DNA from: Chara braunii
Taxonomy: Eukaryota; Streptophyta; Charophyceae; Charales; Characeae
Length of the DNA stretch: 26,035 nucleotides
Direction of reading: 5' to 3'
Assembly (NCBI GenBank): GCA_003427395.1
Contig: BFEA01000863.1
Span: forward strand, 206,019 to 232,053
The translations under genes and the position numbers were made by a program. Shown in pieces: positions 1 through 10,905 of this stretch (positions within the stretch are counted from its first letter, which is position 1; each line of letters starts with the position of its first letter). The notes below the pieces were generated by a model. That model was given only the letters and a program-made list of their open reading frames with translations, had not been told where the DNA came from and made no database searches.

Positions 1-1327
1 GAAGGTGCAAATTCACTGGTCCCGAGGACAGGACTGAAGTTGGTTGAGGAGGAATCTCCAAACAAGGAACAGAGGGATTTGAAGGAAACAATTTTTAACT
101 CGTTCCTAGGCGCTTTTGGACCTGCTCCAATGGAGGTGGACGACTCCTCTCCAGTATAAGATTTTGAAATGGAAGAGGCAACCATTCAGACCAACCCGGA
201 TCTCTCAGAGGATAATAGGTTGAAAAAATTGGTTGAATGGTTAATCAAAACTCTCAAGGTTCGCTTTGGGAAGCCACTGTTGAATTCAGGGACACCTCAT
301 ATGTGCAACTTTTCAACTTACTAAGTAATAGTCACAGTCTCAATCAGGTGTTGGAACAAGGGTTACCCGAAGGGGCCTGTTGGTCAACAGTTAATCTTGG
401 GTACTGTGGCAGATAGGTTTCAACCCCCATCCACTACAGAAAAAGAAGAAGCTAAAGAGGAAAATCACTCCTCGATGGTAGTGACTGAGTCAACACAAGA
501 AAGAGTGAGAATCAATGATCCTGGGAAATTAGACTACGGGACTTCCTTATCTCAGGTTTCGGTGGATAGCATCAATGGGGATTTGGCAGAAATCAGTGGG
601 GAAAAAGGAATAATAACAGTGGACGAGATAAGTGGGGAGGAGCAATGTGGCTCCTCTCCTGAAGTACAAGAGGAGGGGAATGTTGAGGAAAAGGAGGGAT
701 AATGGAGGAGGGTGTTGTTATAACTTCACTTCTCACCTTTTCCCAACAAAAGGGCGATTTAAAGGAAGAAAAAACCATTCCTCTGTCCCCATGATGAGAG
801 ATGGATTGGACCCAGGCAAGAGAAAGAAAATGTGTCATGCATTAGAAAAGGGGCACTTAGCTAGTGTACTTTCCCCCAAAGGCAATTTGGTGATTCCAAT
901 CCGGAAAAAAAGAGGGAAATGAGACATTGGTCTCTCCCCGATAGTGCAGGATCGGTATGGGGGGGTGACATTAAAAGGGTGGACTACAGATGTGGATTAC
1001 CAAAGCCCGGGAGATAGGACTTTCAAAAGGGATATGCATGATTTTTTGTCCAAACATTTCAATCCAAGTCCTCAAGCGACTCTTACGCTAATGGGTGACC
1101 AGACCAAGATGGTCAAACGTGAGACCTTTGTGAGCTTGGAGGACAATAAGGAATCAAAACTTGAATGGTATTCTCATGCGACATTGTTGGAACTTCAGCA
1201 ACTTAAGTTAAAGGCCAATGTCGTATGGTCCGTAACCAAAGTCTCATCCTTCCTTTGCTCTATATTACGTTGTAGGTTGCTCACCTCCTCGTCGGTATTA
1301 GATGAAGAAAGCTGGGTGAGATTGTAA
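1..1327 (+). pseudogene. LINE ORF1 remnant (acidic, unrecognised fold)
   Basis: One frame reads from base 1 to 702 with stops at 157-159 and 322-324. It is rich in Glu, Lys and Ser, with runs such as EKEEAKEENHSS. A frame change near 630-700 continues into a Lys/Arg-rich stretch to 922, and a further open segment at 944-1327 includes GWTTDVDYQSPGDRTFKRDM. No CCHC knuckle or RRM is visible, so this is called ORF1 only because it sits directly upstream of the LINE endonuclease. The acidic-then-basic character would suit an RNA-binding chaperone. It could instead be non-LINE sequence into which the element inserted. Confidence 0.45.
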
Positions 1328-1446
1328 CTTAATGTCTTTGCAATCCTTCAACTTAGGAAAGAATGGAAGCACTACAAACTTTTTATGGGAAAAATTCATC
1401 CTTGTAACATGTTACCCAAACAGCGGATCTAGACCTAAGGTCACTC

Positions 1447-2175
1447 GACATTAACGGTTTGATTACAACAGATGCACTTAAGCGTAGAGCAATTATAGAG
1501 CAACTAAAAGGAGTAGGGGGAGATCGTGGTCAGACTCGATATGTATTCAGGAGACTCACCTCACGGATTCCCCCACTCATAATCGTGCACACAACCTGAT
1601 ATGGCCCCATCAAAAATACCAAGCCTATGCGACGCGTACTGACTCAGTTGGGGTGGGTATATGAGTCCCTCTGGACTCCAGGCCAGATATTATAGATTGG
1701 GAGGCTGACCAGGAAAACGGTAGATGGGTCTCTGCATTGGTGATATTGGAAATAGAAGTCGTATGTGTACTCAATGTATATGGCCCTAATGAGGTACAAG
1801 ATAAGAAATAATTCTTCCATGATTTTTGTAGTCACATTCCAAATGGAATCCCAATCATAATTGCAGGAGATTTCAATGCAGCACCTGACAAATGGTTGGA
1901 TAGGTGGAAAATTCCCTCAACATGCCTAGCTTACATAGAGGAAGATGAAATGATCATTCAACAACTATGTGAAGTTGAGAACCTTTATCATACATACCGA
2001 CGGTTTTTTCCACAATAACGTTTATTTACCTGTATTAGGAACCCTGGTATCCCCCACCAGTCTAGATCCATAATAAATTTTATCCTTATGTTAGAAGATC
2101 TGGATCATGCTTTAGTAGGGGTCAATATTTTTCCTCAAAGTCCATGGCCGAGAGTGGATCACAATATGTATGTCA
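1447..2175 (+). pseudogene. LINE ORF2 APE-type endonuclease domain, broken
   Basis: This domain nicks target DNA to prime reverse transcription. The N-terminal signature DINGL begins at 1447, where L1 endonucleases usually read NINGL. After a frameshift the catalytic-loop motif QETHL lies at 1548-1562. The same frame then holds NVYGPN at 1773-1790, the active-site motif GDFN at 1866-1877, and VDHN near 2154-2165 in place of the usual SDH. A stop at 1809-1811 and further stops interrupt the frame. All the main APE landmarks occur in order at about the normal spacing, so the identification is firm, while the damage shows it is not functional. Confidence 0.85.
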
Positions 2176-2343
2176 TTTTACTGACCTTCCGAAAAAAAAA
2201 CGGACCAAGGAAAATGTTTTTACAAACTTAATTCTTCCCTTCTTAAGATAACAGATTTTAAAACTTATATTCAAGATGTATGGAAGTTTTGGCAAACCAC
2301 CAAAGATAAACATGATTTTTATGTATCATGGTTTAACAATGGA

Positions 2344-3685
2344 TTGATCTTCCTGACCAAGAAATGCAATGAATTTTCAAAGTTGTTAGTTAAACAAAAG
2401 CATATGCAAGAAATGAAAATTCAAGAAAAAATACTTCATTATGAACAACAAGAATTTTCGGAAGCATTTCCCCAACCAGTAGATATCCAGGAACTTAAGA
2501 ACAAACTTCTTACCCTTGGCCAAAATCGTTGGCAAGTTGTCCAGACATTGATCGGAAGAACAGATGGACTCCTCTTTCTTTCCCCTTGTTCAAGCAAGGG
2601 TTAGAAGAACAAGTATTGAAGCTTTGATAGATCCTTCTAAGTCCCCTAATCTCGAGCCTGTCTCAGTTGCTGGTACTCTAAAAGTAGCCTACGACTTTTT
2701 TAAAAACCTTTTCACTTCCACGGGGGACCCTATAATAGCGGACAAAGGGACACATAGTTTTACTGAACCCTTGACATAACATTTAACTCAAGAGCAGAAA
2801 GAGAAAATGAAAGGTTCATTTACCAAGGAGGAAATTTTGACACCTCTTCTGCAAATGGAGGAGGACAAAACCCCAGAGGTTAATGGTCTTCCAAAATAAT
2901 TTTGGGAGGCTACGTGGTCATCTTTTGCAGACGACCTCATGGAATACTATAATCAGGTTCAGGATTCAGGACGTATGGGGAAAATTGTTGGACAAGAAGT
3001 TGTAACGTTGTTATTTAAAAAAGGGGATAAGACCAATATAAGAAATTATAGACCAATCACCTTATTGACGGTGGTCTACAAAATGCTAGCTAAAGTCATT
3101 GATAATCGATTCATTCTAGTAATGTCAGATATTATCCACCGTTCTCAAACAGGTTTCATTCATGGGAGAAACATACATGATAATGTTTTGCTAATCAATG
3201 AAATGATTAAGCTATCTTGGCAGAATCAACACAACGTTGTGTTTATATTCATAGACTCTGAAAAAACATATGACCATGTAGATTGACGATTATTGGATGC
3301 ATGTCTGGCTAAATTAGAATTTGGTCCTAGGATGAGAAAATGGGTTCAAATACTTCACTCTAATGCCACAACTCCAGTTCAAGTCAATGGTTTACTATCC
3401 CCTAAGATCTCCCTTCAAAGATCAGTAAGGCAGAGAGATTCATTAACTCCCTTTCTGTTTGTAATTATTATGGAAGCATTAGGGACAAATTTAAGGGAGA
3501 ACCGCAACCTCCAACGAATGAGGGTCAATATCCCAGAGGAAGCAATTCCTATCTACTTCATGTTTGCTGATGATTTAACTATTATGATGGAGGCTTCTCT
3601 GACAAATTTTGAGAAAATTAAAGCAATAATGGACAAATTTTCAAATTTATCAGAAATGTTAGTCAATTGGGAAAATAAAACGTAA
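2344..3685 (+). pseudogene. LINE ORF2 reverse transcriptase domain, broken
   Basis: This is the RNA-templated polymerase of the LINE. From 2344 a helical linker (IQEKILHYEQQEFSE) leads, after a frame change, to FTKEEILTPLLQMEEDKTPEVNGLP at about 2819-2896, which matches the LINE thumb-to-fingers lead-in that usually ends in APGPDGLP. The main block at 2939-3286 shows NYRPITLL, YKMLAKVI, QTGFIHGRNIHDN and the motif A region FIDSEKTYDHVD. After a stop the block at 3293-3685 holds SVRQRDSLTPFLF (usually VRQGCPLSP) and the catalytic FADD at 3563-3574. Both active-site Asp residues survive even though the frame is broken at about 3287-3292 and 2897. Confidence 0.9.
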
Positions 3686-5910
3686 GGAAGGTGGATTCAC
3701 TCTCAAGGGGACATAACTCCGGAGTCCCCTAGGATTAAATAGTTGTCTCTGGAGGCCCCTATTAGGATACTATGTGTGGTTCTTACAGCTCAAGGGAAAC
3801 CAAATTCGAATGGTTTATGAATTTATTCACTTGCGTTAGAAAAAATGAGATTTGGAAAAATAAACCCACATCCATATTTGGTAGAGCATTAATAACCAAT
3901 AATGTTGTATTGGCTTCGATATGGTATAAATCTATTTTGTGGTCACTAAATAAAAAACCTACAACGGATTTGCAAAAACAACTCACAACTTTTTTTGGCG
4001 CGGTGATCATGGGACACCGCATGTGACCCCAAGAGTAGCCTGGAGGACTCTAATTCAGCCCAAGGCCATAGGGGGATTGAGGCTTATCGATCCGAAAATT
4101 CAATGTCAGGCCTTGACACTTCAAGTATTGAAACGTTTAATTTTGAGTATAGAGCTTCCCATGGGAAGCTCTAACCTTGGAACAAATTCGTAAACCGGCT
4201 CCCCAGTCTACAAAGGAAGTGCACCCTCTTACCTGGGTTGAAGATAGATATTGGACTATTTCTCGTTCCTAAAAACGTTCCACCGGGTCAGGGACAAGAG
4301 GAGCGGCTATGAGGGATCTAGTTTTGGATGACTTTTGGTCAACCCTATTCAAATCTTGGCGTGAGCTACCATTACCCAATAGGGGTCCGCTTGTAAGATA
4401 TGAGGAAGTTTTACGACAACCCATCTTTGGTAATCAGTGATTCACTGATCAAATGATAGGGTCTTCATAAGTTTTGTTTCCCCATGGTCTACGTGGGTTA
4501 AGCATGGAGTAATAAGAAATAGAGATATGTGAGAGACTGAGAGCAAGAATTGGAAAACAGTAGAGAAGCTTACGAGAGAGATTAAGTATGTGCACAATTT
4601 ACATGATAATTTGAATACAATTATTCCAGCCATTCCCCTGGCTTGGATAGTGATATTAAAAAAAGGCTCAGTTTTCTTAGTTGGGGACTGGGTATGCATA
4701 AATCAACAGGATGGTTCCAAGCTAGTGGGACAAATTTTGGATGTCCATACAGAGGGTGCTCTGGTGGATATCTTCAAGCTCCACAAGGACAATAGGATTC
4801 CTAAATATGATCAGGACAGAGTAACTTTCTTTTCTTTTTATACAATGTACAGGGTAAGGACACTATACTGCTCATCAACGAAGAAATGAACAATGTTTCT
4901 TCCCCATTTTCCCATTCCAAACCTTCCCCTCGACCCTGCTGATTGGATTTGGCGTGCAAATAGGTGTAAACCTCTAAGATTACAATCACTATCGATGAAG
5001 GCGTCTTATCAGCTATTGCGTCCCAAAATAGATATTCCGAAAATTGTAAAGATCAATGGGTTCGACATCTGAACATCTATGAGGATCTGCTTAAACCGAT
5101 GAGGTGGTGTCAAGGACTCAAAGAGAGGCCTGCCAAGTTTGCGTCTTTACAATGGCAGATAATGCACAGGTGTTTACCCACAAATGACTGGTTGATAGAT
5201 CATTCTACGCTAGAACAGAGAGGTGTGGCTTCACTGTGGTGTAGATCCTATGTACAAGCCTTTCCTATAAGGAAAATCAAAGAAACAATTGAACATGATT
5301 TTCTGCAATGCCCAGGTGCAATATTGTTATGGCGTCGCTGGGTTTATGCATAGCAAAAACTGACAGGCCTGGAATGGCCGTGGGAATGGAGGATAATCCT
5401 CTTGGGGCATTGGAATCCTTTACTGATTGAGCTCTCAGATTTTCAACAGAATTTCTTTCGTTTGGGAAGGAAAGTGGTCTTGTGGGCCTTATGGCATAAA
5501 AGATGTGTCAACTCAATGGAAGGGGTGGGAAAAAAAAAAATTGAACGTAAAGAGATGGCCGAACTAATCCAACATTTTGTCCAAACAGAAATAAGAATTC
5601 AATGGGAAATAACGAAAACAAGGCTCACAGAGTTCAAACAGAAAAGAGATATTAAGCAAAGAATTCTAAAATTCAAATTGGACTGGCTGGGGGGATGCAT
5701 CAGGGAAGAAACTGGGGGAGTTGGTTTGGCCAGGAGGGGAAGGGGATCAGGTGTCCGTCAAGCGGGACTACCAGATCACCTTTCAAAACTGGTTTGACAT
5801 CCAACAAGGAGCTTATTTGCGATCACCTGAGTACTTTTCCGATCCTTTTTTTCCCTCTAGTCTTGCTTTGGTGGATATGAGTGGTTTGGGGGGGAAGGAG
5901 GATAGGATTC
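3686..5910 (+). pseudogene. LINE ORF2 C-terminal region with zf-RVT zinc domain
   Basis: Downstream of the RT, the blocks at 3772-4026 and about 4030-4130 hold WKNKPTSIFGRALITNN and RVAWRTLIQPKAIGGLRLIDP. The second matches the conserved PKxxGGLGL motif that follows the RT in plant L1 elements. At 5099-5353 the sequence ASLQWQIMHRCLPTNDWLIDH and then IEHDFLQCP matches the zf-RVT domain (W..., LPT, C..., EHxFxxC). The segment 5402-5797 contains VLWALWHKRC, a usual LINE C-terminal motif. The frames are separate, so all of this is pseudogenic. The stretches in between, for example 4140-4590, show only weak similarity to any LINE region. Confidence 0.75.
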
Positions 5911-6172
5911 ACAACTAGTTAGTCCTTGGGGTTCTTTTGAAGAGGGATGCTAGATATATCACTACAGACTAATGACTGAAGAGGCAGCCCCATCTTCTGA
6001 TCTAGAATCAGCATTATCAGCAATGTGGTTCTCTTTGGTATTCAATGATATATGGAAAGGGACGCTGGACCCGCTTTCCAGCAGGTGCTGCTCCCCACCA
6101 ATAGACTGGAGCCCCTTGCAAGACAGATAGGAGTGTATGCTCTTACCATCACTCCTATCTGTTGTCACGGGG

Positions 6173-6205
6173 TTAAAAAAAAGAAGAAAAAAAAAAAAGA
6201 AAAAG
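6173..6205 (+). repeat. A-rich tract, possible LINE 3' tail
   Basis: An A-rich run interrupted by single G residues follows the last recognisable LINE sequence. It could be the remnant of a retrotransposed poly(A) tail. The gap of several hundred bases between the zf-RVT C-terminus and this tract would be the 3' UTR. The link is inferred from position only. Confidence 0.35.
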
Positions 6206-7010
6206 AATCTCAACACATCAGGCCACATCCTGCAGCACCCCTGCTACTACTATACAGGAGGGGGACGTACCCGCTGTAGGCAGCCAGATGCATCCACGTT
6301 CTGCACCAATCGCAATCCGATACGTTTAGAAAATTGCTATGGTAGTGTGACTATCCTGAGCTGGACCGATTCCTAATTTACCACACAGCATATGGTGGTG
6401 CAGCACGCCCCTCTGCTATACTGGCAAGGGCGCAGCATTTTTTCGACTCCGCTCTGGCTGAGATAGCAACCAGATGCATCCGGGTTCTTCTATGATACCC
6501 ACTGTATTGTCAGTCACAGCCACTGGATTGGATGGGCATAACCTAACCTCATACATACGCACGACTAATAAACTACCCATCCTATGCAGTTCTCACAACG
6601 CGTCAAGTGGCAAACTACCGGGACCACTGCCATCCACACACCAGACTATATTCAATGCATCCATAGGAGCGAAAACAGGCAACGTGTAAATAGGGCACCG
6701 CCGGTCATAATCAGCCCGAGATGATGAGTCAGAGTTCATTACCGTTTAACACTCGATCCGTTTGTCCACGGGACAAAGCTGTACACACGTAATGTGCTCC
6801 TCCGATACATGATGGGGAGTTCCTCCTCCCTCCTCTTCACCAAATAGCAACCCTGCGGAGTTTCTCCTGCTATAAAGGCTGCATGCTACACTTATTATTA
6901 CAGTAAGTACGAAAACAATAGCATATGCTATAATGATATCCCATAACCCCAGGAGAGAGTAGATTCAGAAGGACTCAGCATCAAGACTAAGACCAAGGGC
7001 AACAAACAAT
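6206..7010. other. Non-coding stretch with no recognisable gene
   Basis: Short open frames here have no family motif. Two related segments, GCAGCCAGATGCAT at 6280-6293 and GCAACCAGATGCAT at 6466-6479, each followed by a TTCT-containing stretch, suggest an old local duplication of about 187 bp. The 14-mer at 6280 is the exact reverse complement of the start of the 31 bp tandem repeat at 10386. Confidence 0.5.
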
Positions 7011-8272
7011 ATTGGCATGGCTAGTACTGCAACACTGCGGCGACGGCAAGAACGGGAAGTTCACCGCCCGGCGCCTGTAGCATGCTGAGGCGGCTACACG
7101 GTCCCTGTTTTGGAGCCCAGCGGTTGTTCCAGGCCCCCAGGCAGCGCACCCATTTTTGGTGAGTGACCCGGAGGCCCACGGCCATTTTTCCAGGCCAGGC
7201 ACACACTTGGTTCCACGTGTTCTCTCCGTTATTCAGCATTTCTTATTTTGCTGGGTGATTCAGTTTCGCCCGTTGCAGGCCAGGTTCTCCAGGCATTCGT
7301 CTGTCTGTTTGTGCCTGGCCCAGTCCTCAAGACCCTGCTGCATCGGCAGGGTTGCCTGGTCCAGTAGGGACCCAGGCAGACCGTTTTTGGCCAGGATCGT
7401 AGGACCAGGACTTGGGCCTGCGATCAGGACCATCGATCGGACATCAGATCCGACGGTCCTGATGGCAGACTGCGGACTGCTCAGCCAGGCCCAGCAGGCC
7501 AGTCCTCCACTTAGGGGACACATTCTGGCTGGAGCCTCAGTTGGACATCACGCTGCTGGAGCAGCGCCAGTTTGGGGGGAGCTGCGATAGAGCTGCATTG
7601 GAGGAGTAGAGGAGTATAGTAGGCTGTAGTGGGGAGGTTTTGGCGGAGGCCATGTCCACAAAGGAGAGAGAGACTTACCTGGGCGCCATAGCTGGGGCTT
7701 CATACCGATCATGGGACCGGCCTTCAGCAGTGACCTGCATCGGGAGTCATCACGTTCGCCGGTCAGTATTTGTGGCATCATCGTCAGAAGCGCGTGAGAG
7801 AGGAGAGTTCTTCTTCTTTGTAATGACCCGCCAAAACACAGACTGAGAAGACTGCTGATTTCTGAGTTTTGCCGCTGGAATGTATGCCTTGCAGAGATTC
7901 CCGTGTTCTGCTCAGTTTTCTAAGTCTGTGTGTGTGCGTGCCTGCTGGTTTGTGTGCTTGTCTGAGTGCTTGTCAGCTTGAGTGTGTGTGTGACCCGCAA
8001 GGGTAATTGTTCGTGTGGAGGCCTTGCAGGGCCGGTACTTAAATGTGGCCGTGACTTTTAGTGCCGCGGGCCTACCCCCGCTACTTGAGTGTTTTTCCCG
8101 CTGCAACCCTAGTAGCAGGTAGGCCGATACCACTCAAGTAGTGGTAGATGTGTCGGGTACTCAAGGCCGAGCAGAAGAACACAAAAAGTTGGCCATTTTA
8201 GAGGCCCAGTAGCGGTAGGCTAGAGGTAGGCTGGTACCAGTCCAAGTAGCCTGAGTCTAGGGCCTGTACGGA
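7011..8272. other. GGCC/CAGG-rich non-coding stretch ending at a PBS-like site
   Basis: Frequent CCAGGCC, GGGCCT and AGGCCC words give this stretch a composition like the first 300 bases of the gypsy LTR at 14859. No coding motif is seen in the open frames crossing it. A short inverted repeat (CTACTTGAGTG at 8081-8091 against CACTCAAGTAG at 8131-8141) lies near the right end, and a site one base different from an initiator-Met PBS follows at 8273. It may be a solo or decayed LTR, but no matching second copy is present in the window. Confidence 0.3.
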
Positions 8273-8285
8273 TGATATCAGAGCC
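8273..8285 (+). other. Primer-binding-site-like sequence (initiator Met tRNA type)
   Basis: TGATATCAGAGCC matches the plant retrotransposon PBS TGGTATCAGAGCC at 12 of 13 positions. The intact gypsy element in this window has the canonical form at 15866. Without a recognised LTR upstream or gag downstream this is only suggestive. Confidence 0.3.
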
Positions 8286-8995
8286 TGCAATGATGCTTTC
8301 CTCCGAAAGTGAGGAGGTACGGGTTGCTTGGAGGCTGCACAGCCTGGAAGTCACCGCCCAAGAGGCAAGTAGGCCGCTATATCTTCTGGAGGATCGACTG
8401 AACCCTTAGCTAATGGGAACTGAAAATTGACGATGGCCCGGTGGGATTGGATTCATTGATTGCTCTAGCTTACTGAAACCTCACGGAGCATAAGTTTCCT
8501 TTCCTTCTTTGCTTGATTATGTCATCAATCGCTTATCTTACTTCGCGTTCTACCCACTGGAAGAGTTTGAACTTCACAAGACCGACCATACAATAAAGAA
8601 AGCATCAGCATCAATCAATCCAGCAGCTCCTCCTCGTTTGCGGTGTGCAAGGTTGGGCGACATACTGCTTGAGCGAGCGCTGGACACAGAGTGCTGCCTC
8701 GGAGGACGACGAGGAGCTGGGCGCTCAGCCTGGCTATGGCGAGCAGCCCAGCTTCAGGAGCGAAGCAGGAGAGTGGCGAGGTACCTACCTGGCTATGGTG
8801 GACGCCATCTTCATTACCTTGTTACGCGCTGCATCTGGAAGGCCCCATTTGGGGTGGTGCCGCGCCAAGGAAGCTTCGGGCCACCATAACCTTGGCATGT
8901 GAGAGGAAGGTGACGGGGGAAGCCATGGCTATGGTGGACCTATTGTTGTGCTGGCAGTAAGAGGGAACTTCGGATATTGATTCTGGTTCAACCAC
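8286..8995. other. No recognisable gene
   Basis: Three overlapping open frames on the + strand cross 8509-8960, but their translations show no family motif and mutually shadow one another. Nothing else is identified here. Confidence 0.4.
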
Positions 8996-9104
8996 TCGTT
9001 GTTATTATTATTATTTGGACAAAGGATAAGATTGGCGAAGACAAGGAGGAGGAGGACCGTGGAGAGAGAAGGGGGATTTGGCATTGGTCTTGCTGGTGTA
9101 CATC

Positions 9105-9200
9105 TTCTTCTTCTTCTTCTTCTTCTTCTTCTTCTTCTTCGTCTTCTTCGTCTTCTTCTTCGTCTTCTTCTTCGTTTTCTTCTTCTTCTTTCTCTCTTGT
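9105..9200. repeat. CTT/TCG trinucleotide microsatellite
   Basis: A run of TTC triplets interrupted at intervals by TCG, giving a pyrimidine-rich + strand. It produces artificial poly-Ser, poly-Leu and, on the minus strand, poly-Arg open frames that are not genes. Confidence 0.97.
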
Positions 9201-9361
9201 TCTTTTTTTTTGTCTCTATCTCTTTGAAAGTGCTTTCATTTCTTTCGCAATTGGGTGGCACTATCTTTCCTTGTGAATTTGCCCTTCGGAACTGACCAGG
9301 ATCGTGACATCTTCTCCTTCTTCTCCTGGCTTTTCTCCACTCCTCCATAGCTACTATTCTT

Positions 9362-9385
9362 CTCCTCCTCCTCCTCCTCCTCCCT
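9362..9385. repeat. CTC trinucleotide microsatellite
   Basis: About seven CTC triplets shortly upstream of a long GA tract. Confidence 0.9.
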
Positions 9386-9400
9386 CATTTCTTCGTCCTC

Positions 9401-9403
<3 letters not shown>

Positions 9404-9476
<73 letters not shown>
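9404..9476. repeat. Long (GA)n microsatellite
   Basis: An uninterrupted GA dinucleotide run of about 36 units. With the CTT and CTC arrays just before it, this forms a 370 bp low-complexity block with a purine/pyrimidine strand switch. Confidence 0.98.
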
Positions 9477-9479
<3 letters not shown>

Positions 9480-10385
9480 CAGGCAGTGACTATTTCGGGC
9501 CTATGTGCGCCCAGGATTGGATTCAACATTTTCAAGGACAGACATTGGTTGGACATTTGTCGGGAAGACTTTTCTTGGATGACTACGAGTTCAACTTTCC
9601 CCATGTGTGAGCGCAAGGAGGGACCCTTCTTCCGTCCGTGTACGGCTTCCCTCCTTGCTGTGTGACATGTGTGATGATGATTGTGTGCGTCGAGTCTGGA
9701 TCTGATGTGTCAGCTCATATCTTTGAGTCTTCCGCTGTGCTACACTGCATCATTACATCATTTTGTTTCGAGTCCTGTACATGTGCATCACTCATCTTCA
9801 GATGAGCATGCATCACCGCCTGAGGATCAAACGATTCAAAACCCCGGCTTCAGTCCACAGTGGGGCAGAAAACTCACTCGTCTCGACAACTTGAAGTACG
9901 AGGAGGTTGAGTGAAAGGTAGGCATTAGGAAGATCAAGACCCACCTAGGAGGAGACTACGTGGCATACCTGACAGTCCATCGTCCTAATCAGATTCTGAA
10001 GCAATCAATATATGCTGATCAGGGGTTCGATTCCGTCGTCTGGAGCGTGCGCGAGGAAGCGCTGGACTTACGGTCTCCGTCGCTGTGTGATCTACGACGA
10101 GTTGAGGACTTGCTAGTGGAAAAGGAATCCCCAATCAACTGCCAGAACATAGAAAGGAGCCAGGACCAATGTCCTATTTCTTTCCCCCCCCCAAAAAAAA
10201 AAAGAAACAAAGAAACAAAGCAAGAAATCAGACCTCCTTCATCATGTTCTGCTGCTTCTGCACCATCGTTCAGTTACGTCATTTCACAGATGGTGTCATC
10301 TCAATGACACACACGAAGTCATTTTTTTCATTTTTTTCCTATTCCCTTTCAAACAACATTCTAGCCAATCCATGAGCTGAACGTG
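9480..10385. other. Unrecognised sequence with weak open frames
   Basis: Open frames at 9681-9914 and 9960-10307 on the + strand have no recognisable domain. Runs of C, A and T at about 10184-10205 and 10322-10336 are homopolymers. These frames could be decayed transposon protein, but no diagnostic motif is present. Confidence 0.35.
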
Positions 10386-10387
10386 AT

Positions 10388-10511
10388 GCATCTGGCTGCA
10401 ATCACGTCCAGACTGAATGCATCTGGCTGCAATCACATCCAGAGTGAATGCATCTGGCTGCAATCACGTCCAGAGTGAACGCATCTGGCTGCAATCACGT
10501 CCAGAGCTGAC
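10388..10511. repeat. Tandem repeat, four copies of a 31 bp unit
   Basis: Copies start at 10388, 10419, 10450 and 10481, spaced exactly 31 bp. The unit begins GCATCTGGCTGCAATCACGT and continues into CCAGAGTGAAT. The copies differ by only a few substitutions, so the array is young or homogenised. There are no variable spacers, so it is not a CRISPR. A diverged version of the 22 bp core recurs in the repeat at 23773-24090. Confidence 0.95.
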
Positions 10512-10640
10512 GGAATACCGTCATTTGAGCTTGCTGTGTTTTTCGGACTTGTTCGTACTTTGTTCCCATAACACCTGACCATCATCTGCTGCTGCCTGGC
10601 AGAAGCTGTTGCTGGCCACTCCCGGCCTCCACACCGATCA

Positions 10641-10905
10641 GCAACTAACTAACTAACTCACTGAGTTAACTAACTGAGTTTCCTTCACTATGAGTCCTCA
10701 CACTGGTCAGTAACTAACTAACTAACTAACTAACTGAGTTTCCTTCACTATGAATCCTCACACAGATCAGTAACTAAGTAACTAACTAACTGAGTTAACT
10801 AAGTAACTGAGTTGACTAACTGAGTTAACTGACTGAGTTTCCTGCACTATGAATCCTCACACCGATCAGTAACTAACTGACCGAGTTTCGTTGACTATGA
10901 AAATA
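10641..10905. repeat. Nested tandem repeat with AACT/AGTT tracts
   Basis: A higher-order unit containing CACTATGARTCCTCACAC and GATCAGTAACTAAC is repeated at spacings of 60, 99 and 48 bp (TCCTTCACTA-type words at 10681, 10741, 10840 and 10888). The length difference comes from variable AACT tracts interspersed with the complementary AGTT, so the single strand can fold on itself. Confidence 0.9.

Larger units (their letters stand above)
1..6205 (+). mobile_element. Degenerate L1-like non-LTR retrotransposon (LINE), 5' end outside window
   Basis: The + strand carries, in the order typical of plant L1-type LINEs, an acidic ORF1-like stretch, an APE-type endonuclease, a reverse transcriptase, the post-RT GGL motif and a zf-RVT zinc domain, ending before an A-rich tract. 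The frames are interrupted repeatedly by stops and frameshifts (for example stops at 157-159, 322-324 and 1809-1811 and a break at about 3287-3292), so the copy is an inactive fossil. The 5' end precedes the window, so target-site duplications cannot be tested. The right boundary is set at the A-rich tract and is an inference; the last recognisable LINE protein ends near 5750. Family assignment rests on domain order and motifs, not on a database match. Confidence 0.88.

Noticed and set aside
7156-7590. 144-codon open frame in GGCC-rich DNA
   Set aside because: Low-stop GC-rich sequence, a competing antisense frame at 7260-7523, and no family motif.
8929-9348. Minus-strand open frame encoding a long poly-Arg/Lys protein, and the + strand poly-Ser/Leu frames
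   Set aside because: Produced by the CTT/TCG microsatellite; no flanking domain or conserved start.
10388-10511. Regularly spaced 31 bp repeats as a CRISPR array
   Set aside because: Units are contiguous with no unique spacers, the context is eukaryotic, and no cas gene is present.
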